From Phallusia mammillata (Eukaryota > Chordata > Ascidiacea > Phlebobranchia > Ascidiidae), in assembly GCA_003260075.1 (NCBI GenBank), contig QLIY01000041.1, forward strand, positions 212,367 through 276,366: DNA of 64,000 nt, read 5' to 3'. This document shows, one piece after another, positions 25,101-35,948 of the stretch (positions are counted from its first letter, which is position 1; every line of letters begins with the position of its first letter). A model generated the notes under the pieces. The model was not told the DNA's origin, did no database searches, and saw only the letters and a program-made list of their open reading frames with translations. The translations under genes were made by a program, and so were the position numbers.

Positions 25101-26497
25101 TTGCCAGTTGAAACGAAAGTGTCAGTTACGACTTGATAGAAGTTGTAACGAAATAGACCTGCTAAGTAATTAGGCCTACATGTCTATCAGTGTAAGTTTT
25201 TTGGTAATAAACAATGAAACCGCTTTTCTGCAGGAATTTGTAAGCGCGAGACGTAACAAGGCTGCAGGTTGGCTGGTACAAGTGATAAAAAAACTTACTT
25301 TAAATATGTACATGCTTTGGGGAACCACCGGACGCACAAATCTGAGTTTGCGAAGAATTTCTTTCACCCTGGGGTCAAAGGTCGCGGTTTTGAAGGTTGG
25401 GCTGAGAGCGTGAAGAGCTGGGGACGCAGAAAAATATTAAGTAAATTGACGATTTCAAACTAATACATAAACCAAGTGTACGAAAATAAATAAAATTTGA
25501 AACACATTGTTTGTGTTTAGTGCGCTTCAATACGCAATCTATTGCTAAGGTTTCTATTAACTACAAGAGAAAATGAATCCGCTTAGGGCGCAAATCACGC
25601 TTAATAATTGTAGGGATTTTACATTTTCAATTGTATTGGCACAACGTTGTAATTAACATTCGTTTTTCGTTGTTTGATGCAACGATTTCTGTTACATTGC
25701 AGTGATAACAACTGAGCAAATAGGTTTTGCAAAGTTAAGATGTTTTCACCAACCATGTCCGATTTTATTGATGGATTCGTGTTTCGGTTTCAACAAACTT
25801 CCGTCGTTATTTATTGCCTCTTTCTCCCAGAAAAACCCAATCTTGTCGCTGCTGTTCAGCAAATATTCTGATTTCATCTGCAAATGAGAGATAAGGTACG
25901 CAGGAAAGATTAACGACCAAAAAGACGGGAATTTTATTTTCTGTACTTGATTCTTTAACACAAAACCCAACGTTTAAACTGATATTAGGGTCCATAAACA
26001 AACGCAGGTGTAGTTGTACTTGTATTGTACTATTACACACGACGCCCACAATACGCAGTATACTAGCCACGAGCTAGTTTTCATATATATTGACAACAAC
26101 CAAATATTATTTGTTGTTTAAACATCGTGCTTTACCTGTTCATGATCATCTGTTGAAAACACTTCCCTGTGGTCGAGCGGATTCATTTCATCAACAATTC
26201 GGAAGCATTCTTTCTGCATTTCATCGCATTGTGACGAAGTGAAGAAATCTTCGATCACCAGGAATCCGTCATCTTCAAACTAAACAAACAAGTTTCAAAC
26301 AAACTTCGATAACATCCGTCCTGGCTAATGCGGTCAGCAATTTTCCACCAATCGTGCATTACGGAACTCGTAGCTATGACGTCACAAACCACAACACGCG
26401 ATGCAATGCATGTGTGTGTGCTTTGACTAAACGCGTTCGATGCTGCAACACAACATACCTTTTGCTTCTGAGCATCGGTAAAAGCGTAATCCTTCAT
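19102..26497 (-). CDS. PHYHD1: Phytanoyl-CoA dioxygenase domain-containing protein 1
   Basis: Minus-strand exons: 26497-26459, 26279-26136, 25877-25754, 25417-25299, 20076-19926, 19533-19388, 19326-19226 and 19168-19102. All phases join; 296 residues against about 291 in vertebrates. It is a non-haem Fe(II)/2-oxoglutarate dioxygenase. The double-stranded beta-helix shows the metal triad: His and Asp in RHIDASF (exon 5) and the distal His in LIHGKVHHYSKKN (exons 6-7). Family blocks FEDDGFLVIEDFF, ESINKIGHALHAL, PQSMYIFK and TEENGCMWFARGSH are clear. The last short exon adds LQPSQALPFPPVY, matching the conserved tail. Intron 4 (20077-25298) contains the whole SMPD1 gene on the other strand. The final exon was placed by phase and similarity. 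Confidence 0.92.
20533..20575 (-). other. tRNA 3'-half-like sequence in PHYHD1 intron
   Basis: On the minus strand, GGGTTCGAACCCCG reads as a tRNA T-arm/B box. It is preceded by AATTGAAGGGTC, resembling an anticodon-stem and variable-loop region. No matching A box or acceptor stem was found, so it is more likely a fragment of a tRNA-derived SINE than a tRNA gene. A similar T-arm-like string lies on the minus strand at about 3683-3716 in MSH4. Confidence 0.35.
20716..24915 (+). CDS. SMPD1: Acid sphingomyelinase, nested in a PHYHD1 intron
   Basis: Lysosomal/secreted enzyme that hydrolyses sphingomyelin to ceramide and phosphocholine. Exons: 20716-20799, 21060 to about 21221, 21516-21734, 21920-22090, 22390-22917, 23054-23177, 23436-23565, 23646-23804, 24100-24317, 24749-24915; about 653 residues (human about 630). 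Exon 1 encodes a signal peptide (MHLLCTFVVSVCCIV). A saposin-B domain follows (CATCILLVN to CKGALENF and CGITMPDACP). The calcineurin-like metallophosphatase domain has all metal motifs: LTDVHVD, WTGDIPAHD, AVGNHDS, IGHVPPG and FFGHTHFDE. A C-terminal helical, cysteine-bearing domain completes it. The exon 2 donor (GAG/gtttcg) is the least certain border. AATAAA is at 24932-24937. Confidence 0.94.
21147..21220 (+). repeat. 30-bp in-frame tandem duplication in SMPD1 exon 2
   Basis: Units 21147-21176 and 21177-21206 are identical and encode VEKNFQDEVQ; a partial third unit (21207-21220) begins VGKNE. It lies between the signal peptide and the saposin domain, a region that is not conserved in the family. 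Confidence 0.9.
23208..23300. mobile_element. Transposon fragment with GGCCGAA repeats in SMPD1 intron
   Basis: Sequence beginning TGATGCACCGAA and continuing with repeated CCGAAT/TTCGGCC words. This composition is typical of a truncated hAT-type element. Only one end is present and no target duplication is seen. Confidence 0.4.
23827..23987. mobile_element. 161-bp hAT-like MITE, family 5, in SMPD1 intron
   Basis: Termini CAATGGTTCCCAACC and GGTTGGGAACCACTG. The flanks ACATAATT (23819-23826) and ACTTAATT (23988-23995) are an 8-bp duplication with one mismatch. Related termini bound the 421-bp element at 51331-51751. Confidence 0.82.
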
Positions 26498-27499
26498 CGC
26501 AGGTTTCTGTAAGCTGCTTCTTTACAACAAAACTTGGAACAACCTTACATGTGCCCCTAAAACTGCTACAACAACAGCAAGTTTTTCATGTATTGTAAAC
26601 ATGTGCAGTTACTTACTACTTGTATAGTAAAGGCTCACAAACACCATTTAGTTTCCGATTAGAAGGTCTACTGCACTGTAGTCTCACAATGTTACGAATA
26701 TGTTTACTGAATATGCGTTCACTGTCTGCAGTGTCTGGGTCTGGACCCTGGCACTGAGCAGAAACCAATTTAAACTTGCAGCAAACCTGATGCATTCAAA
26801 CTATTTCAGAAGATCGCGATACTTGTTCGAACCTTTTTTGTGTAAACGACTGCAAACTTAAGCTACAGGGCAGGAAGACATCAGTACAAACAACATTAGC
26901 TCCAGTTTATGTTTGCCCACGTGCGGTTCACTCGCGCGCCAGAGAAAAAAAAGCAACAAAAGATCGACTTACGCTATGCCTGTGACGTCATAAGACTGTA
27001 TTGTTCAGAGGCGCGAATCATAAACAGGGTTTTGTAAAACGACGAAAAAGTGCTGCCTCGATGTTTACCCGACCCGTCTTCACGTAGTTTGACAGCTTAA
27101 GGACTATATCACACTTTTTGCTTGTGTTTCTGATGCATTTTATGAAGTCAAAAACATGTTAACTAAACATTGGGGGGCGTATGCTTTGTTGCGGCAAACA
27201 TTGTATGTACTAATTAACATGGCGAACTGCTGTTTTGTTTATTTGTAATGTTAACCACCAATAATATGTGATTAAATATGGTATAATGTCACATAAAAAG
27301 AAAACCACTGTTGTTACCTTTTATACTTTAAAGGAGACAATATGAGTATGTGTGTTTCAAAATGCACTTTCAAAGTACTTTTTGTTTGTAAACGAAAAAT
27401 ATTGTTGTGAAAGTTTTCGAAATTTCTTTGTTTTGTTCACTTTTGATGTTTCTTTTCCCGCAAAAATAGAATAATCCGAATGGATCTTTTCATGGAATC
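26498..27499. other. Intergenic interval between PHYHD1 and PSMG3, possible divergent promoter
   Basis: The two genes start facing away from each other, 1.0 kb apart. The interval is AT-rich with no repeat, RNA gene or conserved frame that I can support. Both core promoters should lie here. Confidence 0.4.
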
Positions 27500-27503
27500 A
27501 TGA
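27480..27503 (+). promoter_or_regulatory. Upstream ORF overlapping the PSMG3 start (ATGA)
   Basis: ATG at 27480 opens a seven-codon frame (MDLFMES) ending TGA at 27501-27503. That stop overlaps the main ATG at 27500-27502 in an ATGA arrangement, which could reduce or couple initiation at the main frame. Whether the mRNA includes 27480 is unknown. Confidence 0.4.
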
Positions 27504-28449
27504 ATTGTTCGAGTGTTGATTGTGTCCATCGCGATCTTACGCTTGAAAAGGTTCGTTCTTGTTGCAAGTTAAAAAATCTAAACTTTTGGGTTTATGAACT
27601 AATTCCAAGCTAGAAAGTATAGAAAAAATAAGATTGCGTATGTCAAACTTGCGTTTAAACTGGACCGAAAATTTATTTTCAGATAATGAATCAACAATGG
27701 TATTTTTTCAGAACGCATTTCGTGTTGAGGCTTGCAAATCTGAAAGTTTGAAAATAAATTATCTGATTGTACAAATAACAAAGTCATCACTGAAAACGAT
27801 TGTGCTTCCTGTAAGTGCATCAGACTCATTTGCACAGCCATGGTACGTTGAGAATTTTGTGCAAAGATTATTAAACTGCAAAAATGTTAAATAAAGTATT
27901 AAAAAGATAAGTAATTCAATCTTGTCCATTGTGAACCGTCAAACTACATTGTTGAGGCATGGCTTTTAAGTCTGTTACTATCAACAAACTGGAATGCAAT
28001 ACTGCCATTAGATGGCTACACTAACCAACATGTTGCATAGCTAATTGAGACCTTGTATATCTAAACAGTGTGCATTGTGTGCAGCTTACCAATTATTTAT
28101 TGGTTTGATGCCTTGAAGAAACTAAAAACATTTACGAAAATATGTAAAAACTCATTTAGAATTAAGCAATAATCAGTTTCTTGAATATTTAGGCTTGCAT
28201 CTTTATTCGATGTCTTGTGTCCACCAGGCAACTTGGATGAATATGAGGAAGGATTCCTTCTTGCAATTGTAAGAATCTGAAATCATCCTGTTTTTTATTA
28301 TTTTTGATAATTACTTTGACTTTTTGTTTGCTTTTTAGGTTGGACATTCATCATCCAAAATTGTTTATCATAAAGTTATGCCAGGAATTGCAAACATTTG
28401 TCCAACAATGAAGTTAGGAAGCATGTTTCAAGATCAAGACCAAACTTGA
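27500..28449 (+). CDS. PSMG3: Probable proteasome assembly chaperone 3
   Basis: Exons 27500-27550, 27712-27842, 28193-28268 and 28339-28449 join in phase to exactly 122 residues, the usual length of PSMG3. The pattern fits that family: a beta strand then a small hairpin (INYLIVQITKSSLKTIVLP), a middle segment, a second hydrophobic strand (GFLLAIVGHSSSK), and a C-terminal helix. PSMG3 with PSMG4 helps assemble the 20S proteasome alpha ring in the cytosol. Sequence identity is weak and I rely on length, strand order and hydrophobic pattern, so the name is tentative. A 7-codon upstream frame overlaps the start codon. UPF3 follows 297 bases downstream on the same strand. Confidence 0.5.
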
Positions 28450-28746
28450 ACTGAACAAACTTAAAATCAGACAAACAACTGTTATGCAGAAGTGCAGAGA
28501 TGAAAAGAGCAAAAATATGTTATTCACAAAATGAATACTGCCACTAAGTTTACGAAGATATTAAATATGCAGCTTGCATTTCATATTGAATTGTTATTTC
28601 AACATAAAACCAAATGTTATTGTAGCAATGGCAACCTAATATTGTATTGTTTCTTGTATCAACAGGACCAACTGATAGTTAACATGTAAATATGTGTTGG
28701 TAATCATAAGACCTTGTTCGTTGAATTTAAGCTGTGTTTTCTGGGA

Positions 28747-31700
28747 ATGTCAAATACAAAAGAGGAAGCTGAAGATGTAAAAGATGAAAAAAAGAAAAAG
28801 AAAGAGAAGAACCTGATTTCTTCAAAGGTATTTAGTGGCAGCGATAAGCTGTGCACAATTTCTGATTTTTTAAGTTGTTTAAATTTTTGGGATCTTGAAA
28901 ATAACTTGTTGTGTAAATCACCACTTCCCAGCCGGTGGTAGGCTGCAAAGCATTAACTTACAGAGCAGTTGCAATTGCCAGTGTTTTTGTAAATGATCTT
29001 TATAGTTTATTCTATATTTTTTTGTTAATGCAGAAGTTGTTGGTGATATACAGTCTACTATGCACAAACAAGCCAGAAATTAAAGCTTTGTTACAAATCA
29101 AACATCAATATAGATTTTTTAACTGTCCTTGAGAAAAATGAATGAACCTTTTGCTAAGTTGGAATTTTATAGGCAAACATATACATTCTGTGTACGTTTT
29201 TTTCTGTAAATCCAATGGTGGTTTGAAAAACAAAATCTATTTGAAATTGTGGTTGCATGCTGAAAGAGGTTAGAAAGTATTGTTGCAAGTGGTGAAAACA
29301 TTTTACCAGTAGTTTTTCTTCTTGTGCAGGTTATAGTTCGTCGATTACCACCCGGATTCACACAAGAGGAGTTTTTGAAGGTTGCTGACCCCGTTCCTGA
29401 TCACGATTATTTCCGATTCGTTCCTGGTGATCGCACGTAAGTCCTCGCCTGCAAAGAAGTTTGTTCCAACCCAACATGTCATACAAACTTGTTTTGCAGG
29501 TTGGCACCGAATAATTTTTGTCGGGTTTATATTAATTTTACGAATGTGGAGGAAATTGTAAAATTCAGAGACAAGTTGGATGGTTTGGAAATTGACAAAA
29601 ATGGTCAGTTGGTTTTTTTATTCATTACAAAAAAATGTTGGTCTTTAAAATAAAGTTGTCAAAATGTGCAGGACACAGGACTCAATGCATCGTGGAGTTT
29701 TCTCCATTTCAAAAAGTTCCCAAGAAGTTGAAAAAGAAAGAAGACCCAAAAGTGAACACAATCGAACAAGGTAACTTAAAAATTGTTCCAAACTTATTCT
29801 GAATTGGGGTCAGTGATTTCGGTTACTTAACATCCCATTCCCAGGGTTAAACATTCTCGACACCAGATTAGTGTTTTCCATTTTTGTAAATTTTGTAGAT
29901 CCAGAATATGTGAAGTTTGTTGAATCTCTTGAAGAAGATGATGAAAAAAATATTCTCGATGTTGAAAAGTATCTCGACGAGTTGGAGAAACGAGACAAGC
30001 AGTACAGCAATGCTGTCGACACCCCACTGACCACTTACATCAAACAAAAACGAGAGGAGAGAAAGGTTCATGGGCTGCATGTGTAGCAGAATACAGTTTT
30101 AATGCTCTGTTTCTTTCTAGTTTGACTAATCGGTGTCAAAAAATTGCAACACAGCTTATGTATGGGCTTTGTTTAAACAATATTTTTTACACAGAAATTG
30201 AGAGAAGAACGCAAACGACTTGATATTGAACGACGCAAGAAGAAAGATGAAGAGCGTAGAAGGAGACGAGAATTGGAGAAAAAGAAACGAATTGAAGCTG
30301 AAAAAGCTCGAAAGAAAAAAGAGGTATTTGTTTGGTAACCTATTACATGTAAGAGAGTTTACTGAATCGCCCTTATTTTGGCTTGTTGCACTGAACTAAG
30401 GCAACTTTCTATGCTAAAGGTCGTGTTTTCTGGTGGGCTGCAAAGTATTCTAAAGTTTTTGTACGGACAGTGCTGTTGCAAAAGCCAGAGTTTATATGGA
30501 CAAACGTTTCAAGTTTACAGCTGCGTGTCAGCAAAGTTGCTCACTGGCAGACATATCTAGACCTATCTACTGCCTACTATGTATAAGCATGCAAGTTACA
30601 AAACAAAGCTTGGTTATGAAACAGTTGTCAATTTTGATGTCACAACAGGAATCTTCAAAGAACTGTATGGTTCTTTGTGTTAAAAGAATTTTACACATAA
30701 CTTTTTTGGGAAAATATTGGTTGCCTAGAAAACAAAATATTTTTGGAAAGTGGTTTGCAAACTGTTAACATTGGAAGTACTGTTTTTAGTATTGTTGGGT
30801 TGTTTAATGTTTGTGTGTGTTTTTTGTTTCGTATTCATGGTTCCAGTTTGTGACTATCACATTTTGTACCGGCACAACATAAAACCCAGCACCAGTGTCC
30901 TGAACAACTTTGTTTTTCGACAGAAAGTTCTTAATGGTTTGTTGTTATTCAGGTGAATGGAACTGATGACCCAAAGAAAAAGACTTTGGCTGAAACAATG
31001 AGGGAGGCAAATGCACGACCAAAATCATCCCATGATGATGATGGGAAAATGAAGGTAACAAAACATATAATGCTGCAAAAATGACCAATGTCTCCAAACA
31101 TACAAAACATAATTACTGTGTCACTATTTCATGCACAGACTGTCAACTTATCTTATCAGTCTCAGTTACATATGCACGAGTATACAAGGTTTGTGTTAAA
31201 TGATTTTGGTGTGTCTATAATTTTGTAACCAATTATTTAATGTGCAGAAAAGGTCAAGCTTAATTTAAATGAAAAAAAGTAAAATTTGTTGTTTGTGCAG
31301 ATTCTCCAAAAAGATGGTGTTGATGCGAAGAAGCAAACTTTATTAAAGGTATGTTAAAATTCCACTTGTTTTCTTCACCTTTGTAATGTTTGTTTTTGCT
31401 AAATCAAGCATGTTGCAGTTGAAAGGTTTTGTGAGTAATTGAGCAATATGTGTAGGAGTTTCGGGCTGGAGTTTTTTCGCATCTTGACTTGGAAACTTCG
31501 TGGGCAGATAGTTTTAATCAGGAATGGCCGCAGTTGTTTGAGGTAATTCAGTTAGACGAGTGTTTAGAAGCCAGAATAGTTAGATATGAGGTGTGTACTT
31601 GCAAGGGCAGGTTATGTTAAAGCAGACTAAAGGTGAGCTATGTGTAAGTTGTTACTACTGTTAGAATCCACAATTGCCATGCATTGGAAAGCTGCAAGTA

Positions 31701-32398
31701 TAATTAGTATTCAGTGAGTGAGACTAAATTTTACACAGAACGACATGAAAAAGTTTAAAGATTATTAACCGATAAAAGAGGATAATACTGTTTCATTAAA
31801 TATAATTTTGTTGATGAATAAAGATTTTGAATTTTTTGTGGTTTACAAATTTCAATTTAGGCAACGACCAACAATGAATCGGCAAGCAAACCTGACAACC
31901 ACAAGGAGGCGAGGAAGAGTCAAACACTAAAAGAGAGCGCTCCTCCCCCGCGCTGGAGGAACGAGGATGGGAAAAACGAAAAATATCTGGAGAGTGGAAA
32001 AAGAGATGACAAGCATGGGAAAGGGAGCACCAACAAAGTGAGCTCTTTGGTTTGGTCCTTCATCACCACATGAAGTTCGCTGTTTGTTTAATTGTTCCTT
32101 TACATCAGTGGTCGGCAACCACCGGTCCGCGAGGAGTTCTTTCCCGAGCCGTTTGTTGTCATTTATTTTGTTTCGGCATCAATAATTCAACTTTGCATGA
32201 CTTAATTCCAAACTCTTCTTTGCATCCATTTATATGTCAACTTTTGTTTAGAAACCCGACCGTCAGATTTACCGACCTTCATCGCCTCGAGGTCGTGGCT
32301 CTTCACATCGACCAGGATCGGGCCGAGGAGGAACCAGACCACAGAAATACAGCGAACAGCGGAACCGAAGTGCCAGGAAAAGTGAGGCCGACCAATAA
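28747..32398 (+). CDS. UPF3B: UPF3, nonsense-mediated mRNA decay factor
   Basis: UPF3 bridges the exon junction complex (EJC) to UPF2/UPF1. Exons: 28747-28827, 29330-29436, 29500-29603, 29672-29770, 29899-30065, 30195-30323, 30953-31054, 31301-31348, 31456-31542, 31861-32037, 32252-32398; 415 residues. The N-terminal RRM-like UPF2-binding domain (about residues 28-125) starts VIVRRLPPGFTQEEFLK and ends IVEFSPFQKVPKK. DPEYVKFVESLEED follows, then a long charged Arg/Lys/Glu coiled coil (exons 5-6). The C-terminus holds an EJC-binding-like motif, KPDRQIYRPSSPRGRG. Vertebrates have UPF3A and UPF3B; a single copy in this lineage is inferred, so the symbol means UPF3A/B ancestor. AATAAA is at 32553-32558. 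Confidence 0.93.
32106..32160. mobile_element. Truncated family-2 hAT-like fragment in the last UPF3 intron
   Basis: Begins CAGTGGTCGGCAACCACCGG, identical to the family-2 left end, and loses similarity after about 55 bases. The right terminus is absent. Confidence 0.6.
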
Positions 32399-33112
32399 TG
32401 TGGAACCGACTTGTTCCAGAGCACTGCAGGTGGTTGTTGATTGAAGAGAGGTGAAGAATAAGGAGGCTTCCTCGCCCTGTAGACCGGGGTATCGAGCAAT
32501 GACTCTCAATGATGGATGTTTTTACTTGATCATACAAGAAAAACAACTTGTTAATAAAGCTCTGGCATTATATATCTAGTAGAGTGGATAATTGCATCTC
32601 TTGGCAAATCCAATTAACATACTTTGGTGATTTCGTATATTTTGCAGCTATATTGTTTTAATTTGTTTTGTTGTTGATTTCTGTTGGAATAATCTGAAAT
32701 ACAAGTTTGCTGGGACAGAAATCCGCTAAACATGAAATGAAACGTTATATTGCGTACATTTGGAGGTTTGTAGCAGACACAATCGGTTAAACATGCTTCA
32801 CAGGACTCATTGAAAACGAAGATTTTCCGCAAGCATTTGTTTTATATATTAGGTATGTTTTGATTTAAAAAAACTCGAATTTGCGGGGGACGTTTTTTAT
32901 GGGAAATACAAGGTTTGATGTCAGTTTCTTCACGTTAGCTGCAAAATGAGAGAAACATATCGAATTCAAGACATGGTAAATGTAGACACAAAGGTCGACA
33001 GGTCAGGTGGATTATTATTTTGCGACGTTATTACAAATATAGAGAATCCAAACGTATAAGCTACAAAGCAGCAAAATTTTACGATTTTTTTATTTTACGA
33101 CATAAAAATAAT

Positions 33113-33448
33113 AGGCTATTGCTGCCAGGCATAATGTATAACAAAGTATTGCTCAAAATTCTTATATAGCGACAAAGTGCAAAACACACACAAAAAATAG
33201 CGATAAGAAGATCGCGCGGCTGCAAACTCGCACCACGCAATGATAACACAACTCGTGCTGTAATTGCGTGGTGCGAGTTTGCAGCCGCGCGATCTTCTTA
33301 TCGCTATTTTTTGTGTGGGTTTTGCACTTTGTCGCTATATAAGAATTTTGTCCTGCAAGTTACGTCATTATCCTGATGAAGGCGTCTTGTATAGGACGTC
33401 GAAACGTCGATTAGTTATAATAAAACTACTGGATGAGCAATACTTTGT
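33113..33448 (+). mobile_element. Inverted-dimer repeat element with hammerhead core (copy B)
   Basis: An 87-bp arm (33155-33241) is repeated inverted at 33263-33349 with almost no mismatches around a 21-base loop. Outside the arms, ACAAAGTATTGCTC (33141-33154) and GAGCAATACTTTGT (33435-33448) are also inverted repeats. The left flank (33119-33136) is the complement of the tail CATTATGCCTGGCAGCAA. The structure reads as two copies of one element head to head, the left one lacking the hammerhead segment. No protein frame. Confidence 0.75.
33361..33420 (+). ncRNA. Hammerhead-ribozyme-like motif with intact core
   Basis: CTGATGA (33373-33379) is followed by stem II GGCGTC (33381-33386) paired with GACGTC (33395-33400) across loop TTGTATAG. 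Then come GAAA (33401-33404) and CGTC (33405-33408). These are the invariant CUGANGA and GAAA boxes with a GUC cleavage triplet. ACGU in the palindromic AAACGUC could pair between two copies, as proposed for dimeric hammerheads with minimal stem III. One extra A follows CTGATGA, and stem I is weak (about three pairs, then a mismatch), so activity is uncertain. Confidence 0.5.
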
Positions 33449-33661
33449 TTTTAAAAATAATAGTTCGTACATTTCTATTGCACTGATCCGACTTCACATT
33501 CTCGGTCATCCGAATTCCGGACATCAATTGTTTTGGTTTTAGTTGCTTACTTGCTTGGCCTTGTTTTATATTTCCAACTTTACTTTACACGAAGTTTTCT
33601 AGTTTTTTGAGTAACATACCAGCAGGTTCTTGTGGTGAGTGTGCTGGGAAAAGTTTAAGTG

Positions 33662-35948
33662 ATGGCGGACGGAGGTTCAATGCAACTCGACCTTGAGCAA
33701 GGATACAACGCATTAGGTAACTACAGGATCGAAAAAAAGATTGGAAAAGGACAATTCAGCGAAGTCTACAGAGCAATATGTTTATTAGACAACAAACTTG
33801 TTGCCCTAAAGAAGGTTAAGGTAAGGAACAAATTTTTGTGTAACTTAAAACTCAAAAACTGTTCGCATAAAAAATATCATTATAATATAGTTGTTGTTTT
33901 ACTGTTTTTATAATTTCAGATCTTTGAGATGATGGATGCTAAAGCTCGACAAGATTGTATCAAGGAAATTGACCTGTTGAAAGTAAGTTTGATGGAAGCT
34001 AGAGAATAATTAAAATTTGTGTTAAATTAAACTAAATAACCTTTGTTCACAAAACTTTATGTTGGTTGTACTTGTCATGCCCCATTTGTTGGTTTAATTG
34101 TTGTTTATCTCAACAAGCATGTTTTTTCCTATTTTGACAATTTCAGCAACTCAATCATGGGAATGTGATTTGTTACCTTGCATCGTTTATCGAGGAAAAT
34201 GAGTTGAACATCGTGCTGGAGCTCGCGGATGCCGGAGATCTCAGTCGGATGATCAGGGTAAAATCATTACTAGTTGAGTAAACAGGAATTAACCAACTAA
34301 AAATGATTTGTGCATCTGCAGCATTTCAAGAAGCAAAAGCGACTTATTCCTGAACGAACCATCTGGAAATATTTTGTCCAGCTTGCCTCAGCTGTTGCTC
34401 ACATGCATTCAAGAAGGTAGATTTGCTCAGTGCATTGCTTTACTTTGTGGATGTCCAGCTTAATTAAAGGAATATTGTTGTCCATCTGATTTTTGAGTAA
34501 GGATAAAGAAAACATCACATTTGGGATTTTGGGCTTGAAATGTGTTTCTTCAGAACAGAGTTTTATAAGTCATATAAAGTATTTGACAGCTTATGTTCCG
34601 ATCTGAAATCTATTTTGGCAGTCGGTCACAGCAAGGACACCGAAAAACACAGCCTAACGAGTCTGGGTGTGTTCTGCCATAGGATCAGACTTCACTGCAC
34701 ATATTTCTTGCAAACATAATTTTCAGTTAACCATCAAATGTAGCAGACCACTCCTCTACAACCACAGCTTAGCTGAACAAAATAACAATTTAAATGTATT
34801 TGTTTTTCAGAGTAATGCATCGCGACATCAAACCCGCCAATGTTTTCATCACAGCTCAGGGAATTGTTAAACTCGGCGACCTGGGGCTTGGAAGATATTT
34901 TTCATCAAAAACAAGCTTTGCACAAAGTTTAGGTAACTTGTCTGCAACATAAAATTCAAATTTCAAAACAGTAGCAAAGTGATATATGTGTGCTTCATTA
35001 AAAAGTGTGAATTTTGTCTACAACTGTTAAACTTGTCATATTTATGTAGCATGTATGTAGAGCAGTGATTCTCAAACTAGTGTGTCACAAAAGATTTCCC
35101 AGTGTGCCGCGAAATATTCTCTGTTTTAAAGTGCAAACATTTTCTGGTAATTTAGGACTCACTGATGAAATACTGGTGTGCTTGACAAAGTTTCAGAGCT
35201 CATATTTTAGTAATAAGTTGTGGGTTGAATATAACCCCACTGTGTGTTTTAACTTTATCAATATGTTGTTGTAGTTGGGACTCCATACTACATGTCACCG
35301 GAGAGAATTCATGAAAATGGCTACAACTTCAGATCTGACATTTGGTCTCTCGGATGCTTGTTGTATGAGATGGCTGCCTTGCAATCCCCATTCTATGGAG
35401 ATAAAATGAATCTCTATGCTCTGTGCAAAAAGATTGAGAGTTGTGAATACCCTCCCCTGCCAGCTGATATCTACTCTGATGAGGTTTGTGTGATATTAAG
35501 TTAAAATCATATTTCCTAAATCTACTAAAACCACAAAAGAGTATGCAGTATATGCATTACAACCTACCAGTGCAAGCATGGGCGGCGGCAGAAATTTTTC
35601 CAAGGGGAGGCAAAAAATATATGTAGTCGCTTTGTGTCAACGATGAAAAATCCCTGCACAGCCACGCAACTATGTACCATTTTGTCCCCCTCTTACCCCT
35701 ACGAGCCGGTACCTAAAAGGCTTCACTTAATGTCAACACAATGTAGGGCCTAAGTGGTTAAAATTCCAACTAAAATTTAATCTTTTGTTGAAAATAACTT
35801 CATGATAAAAAAAAGTTTTTGTTTTCCGTTTCAGCTTCGCAATCTGGTTGCGATGTGTATCAACCCTGACCCTGACAAGCGACCAGAAATCCAATACATC
35901 TTTACTGTTGCCCAAAACATGTACGAAAAAACTAAACCAGAAACCTGA
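33662..35948 (+). CDS. NEK7: NIMA-related kinase of the NEK6/NEK7 type
   Basis: Mitotic serine/threonine kinase acting downstream of NEK9 in spindle assembly. Exons 33662-33820, 33920-33982, 34147-34257, 34322-34416, 34811-34932, 35275-35483, 35835-35948; 290 residues, almost all kinase domain with a short N-terminal extension, as in NEK6/7. Visible: glycine loop [19 protein letters not shown] lysine, catalytic [18 protein letters not shown] (the DLG variant of DFG typical of these kinases), activation segment with [20 protein letters not shown], and [20 protein letters not shown]. The protein is equally similar in kind to NEK6 and NEK7, so it is probably the single ancestor. All catalytic residues are present. 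Intron 5 has a hAT-like fragment starting at 35063. Confidence 0.94.
35063..35150. mobile_element. hAT-like fragment in NEK intron
   Basis: Starts CAGTGATTCTCAAACTAGTG, a typical hAT terminal sequence, followed by TGTGCCGCGAAAT-like subterminal sequence. No right end was identified before the next exon at 35275. Confidence 0.5.

Larger units (their letters stand above)
32399..33661. other. Intergenic interval between UPF3 and NEK kinase
   Basis: Contains the UPF3 3' end with AATAAA at 32553-32558 and a large inverted repeat carrying a hammerhead-like core (33113-33448). The NEK promoter/5'UTR must lie in the last 200 bases. No protein-coding feature recognised. Confidence 0.6.
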
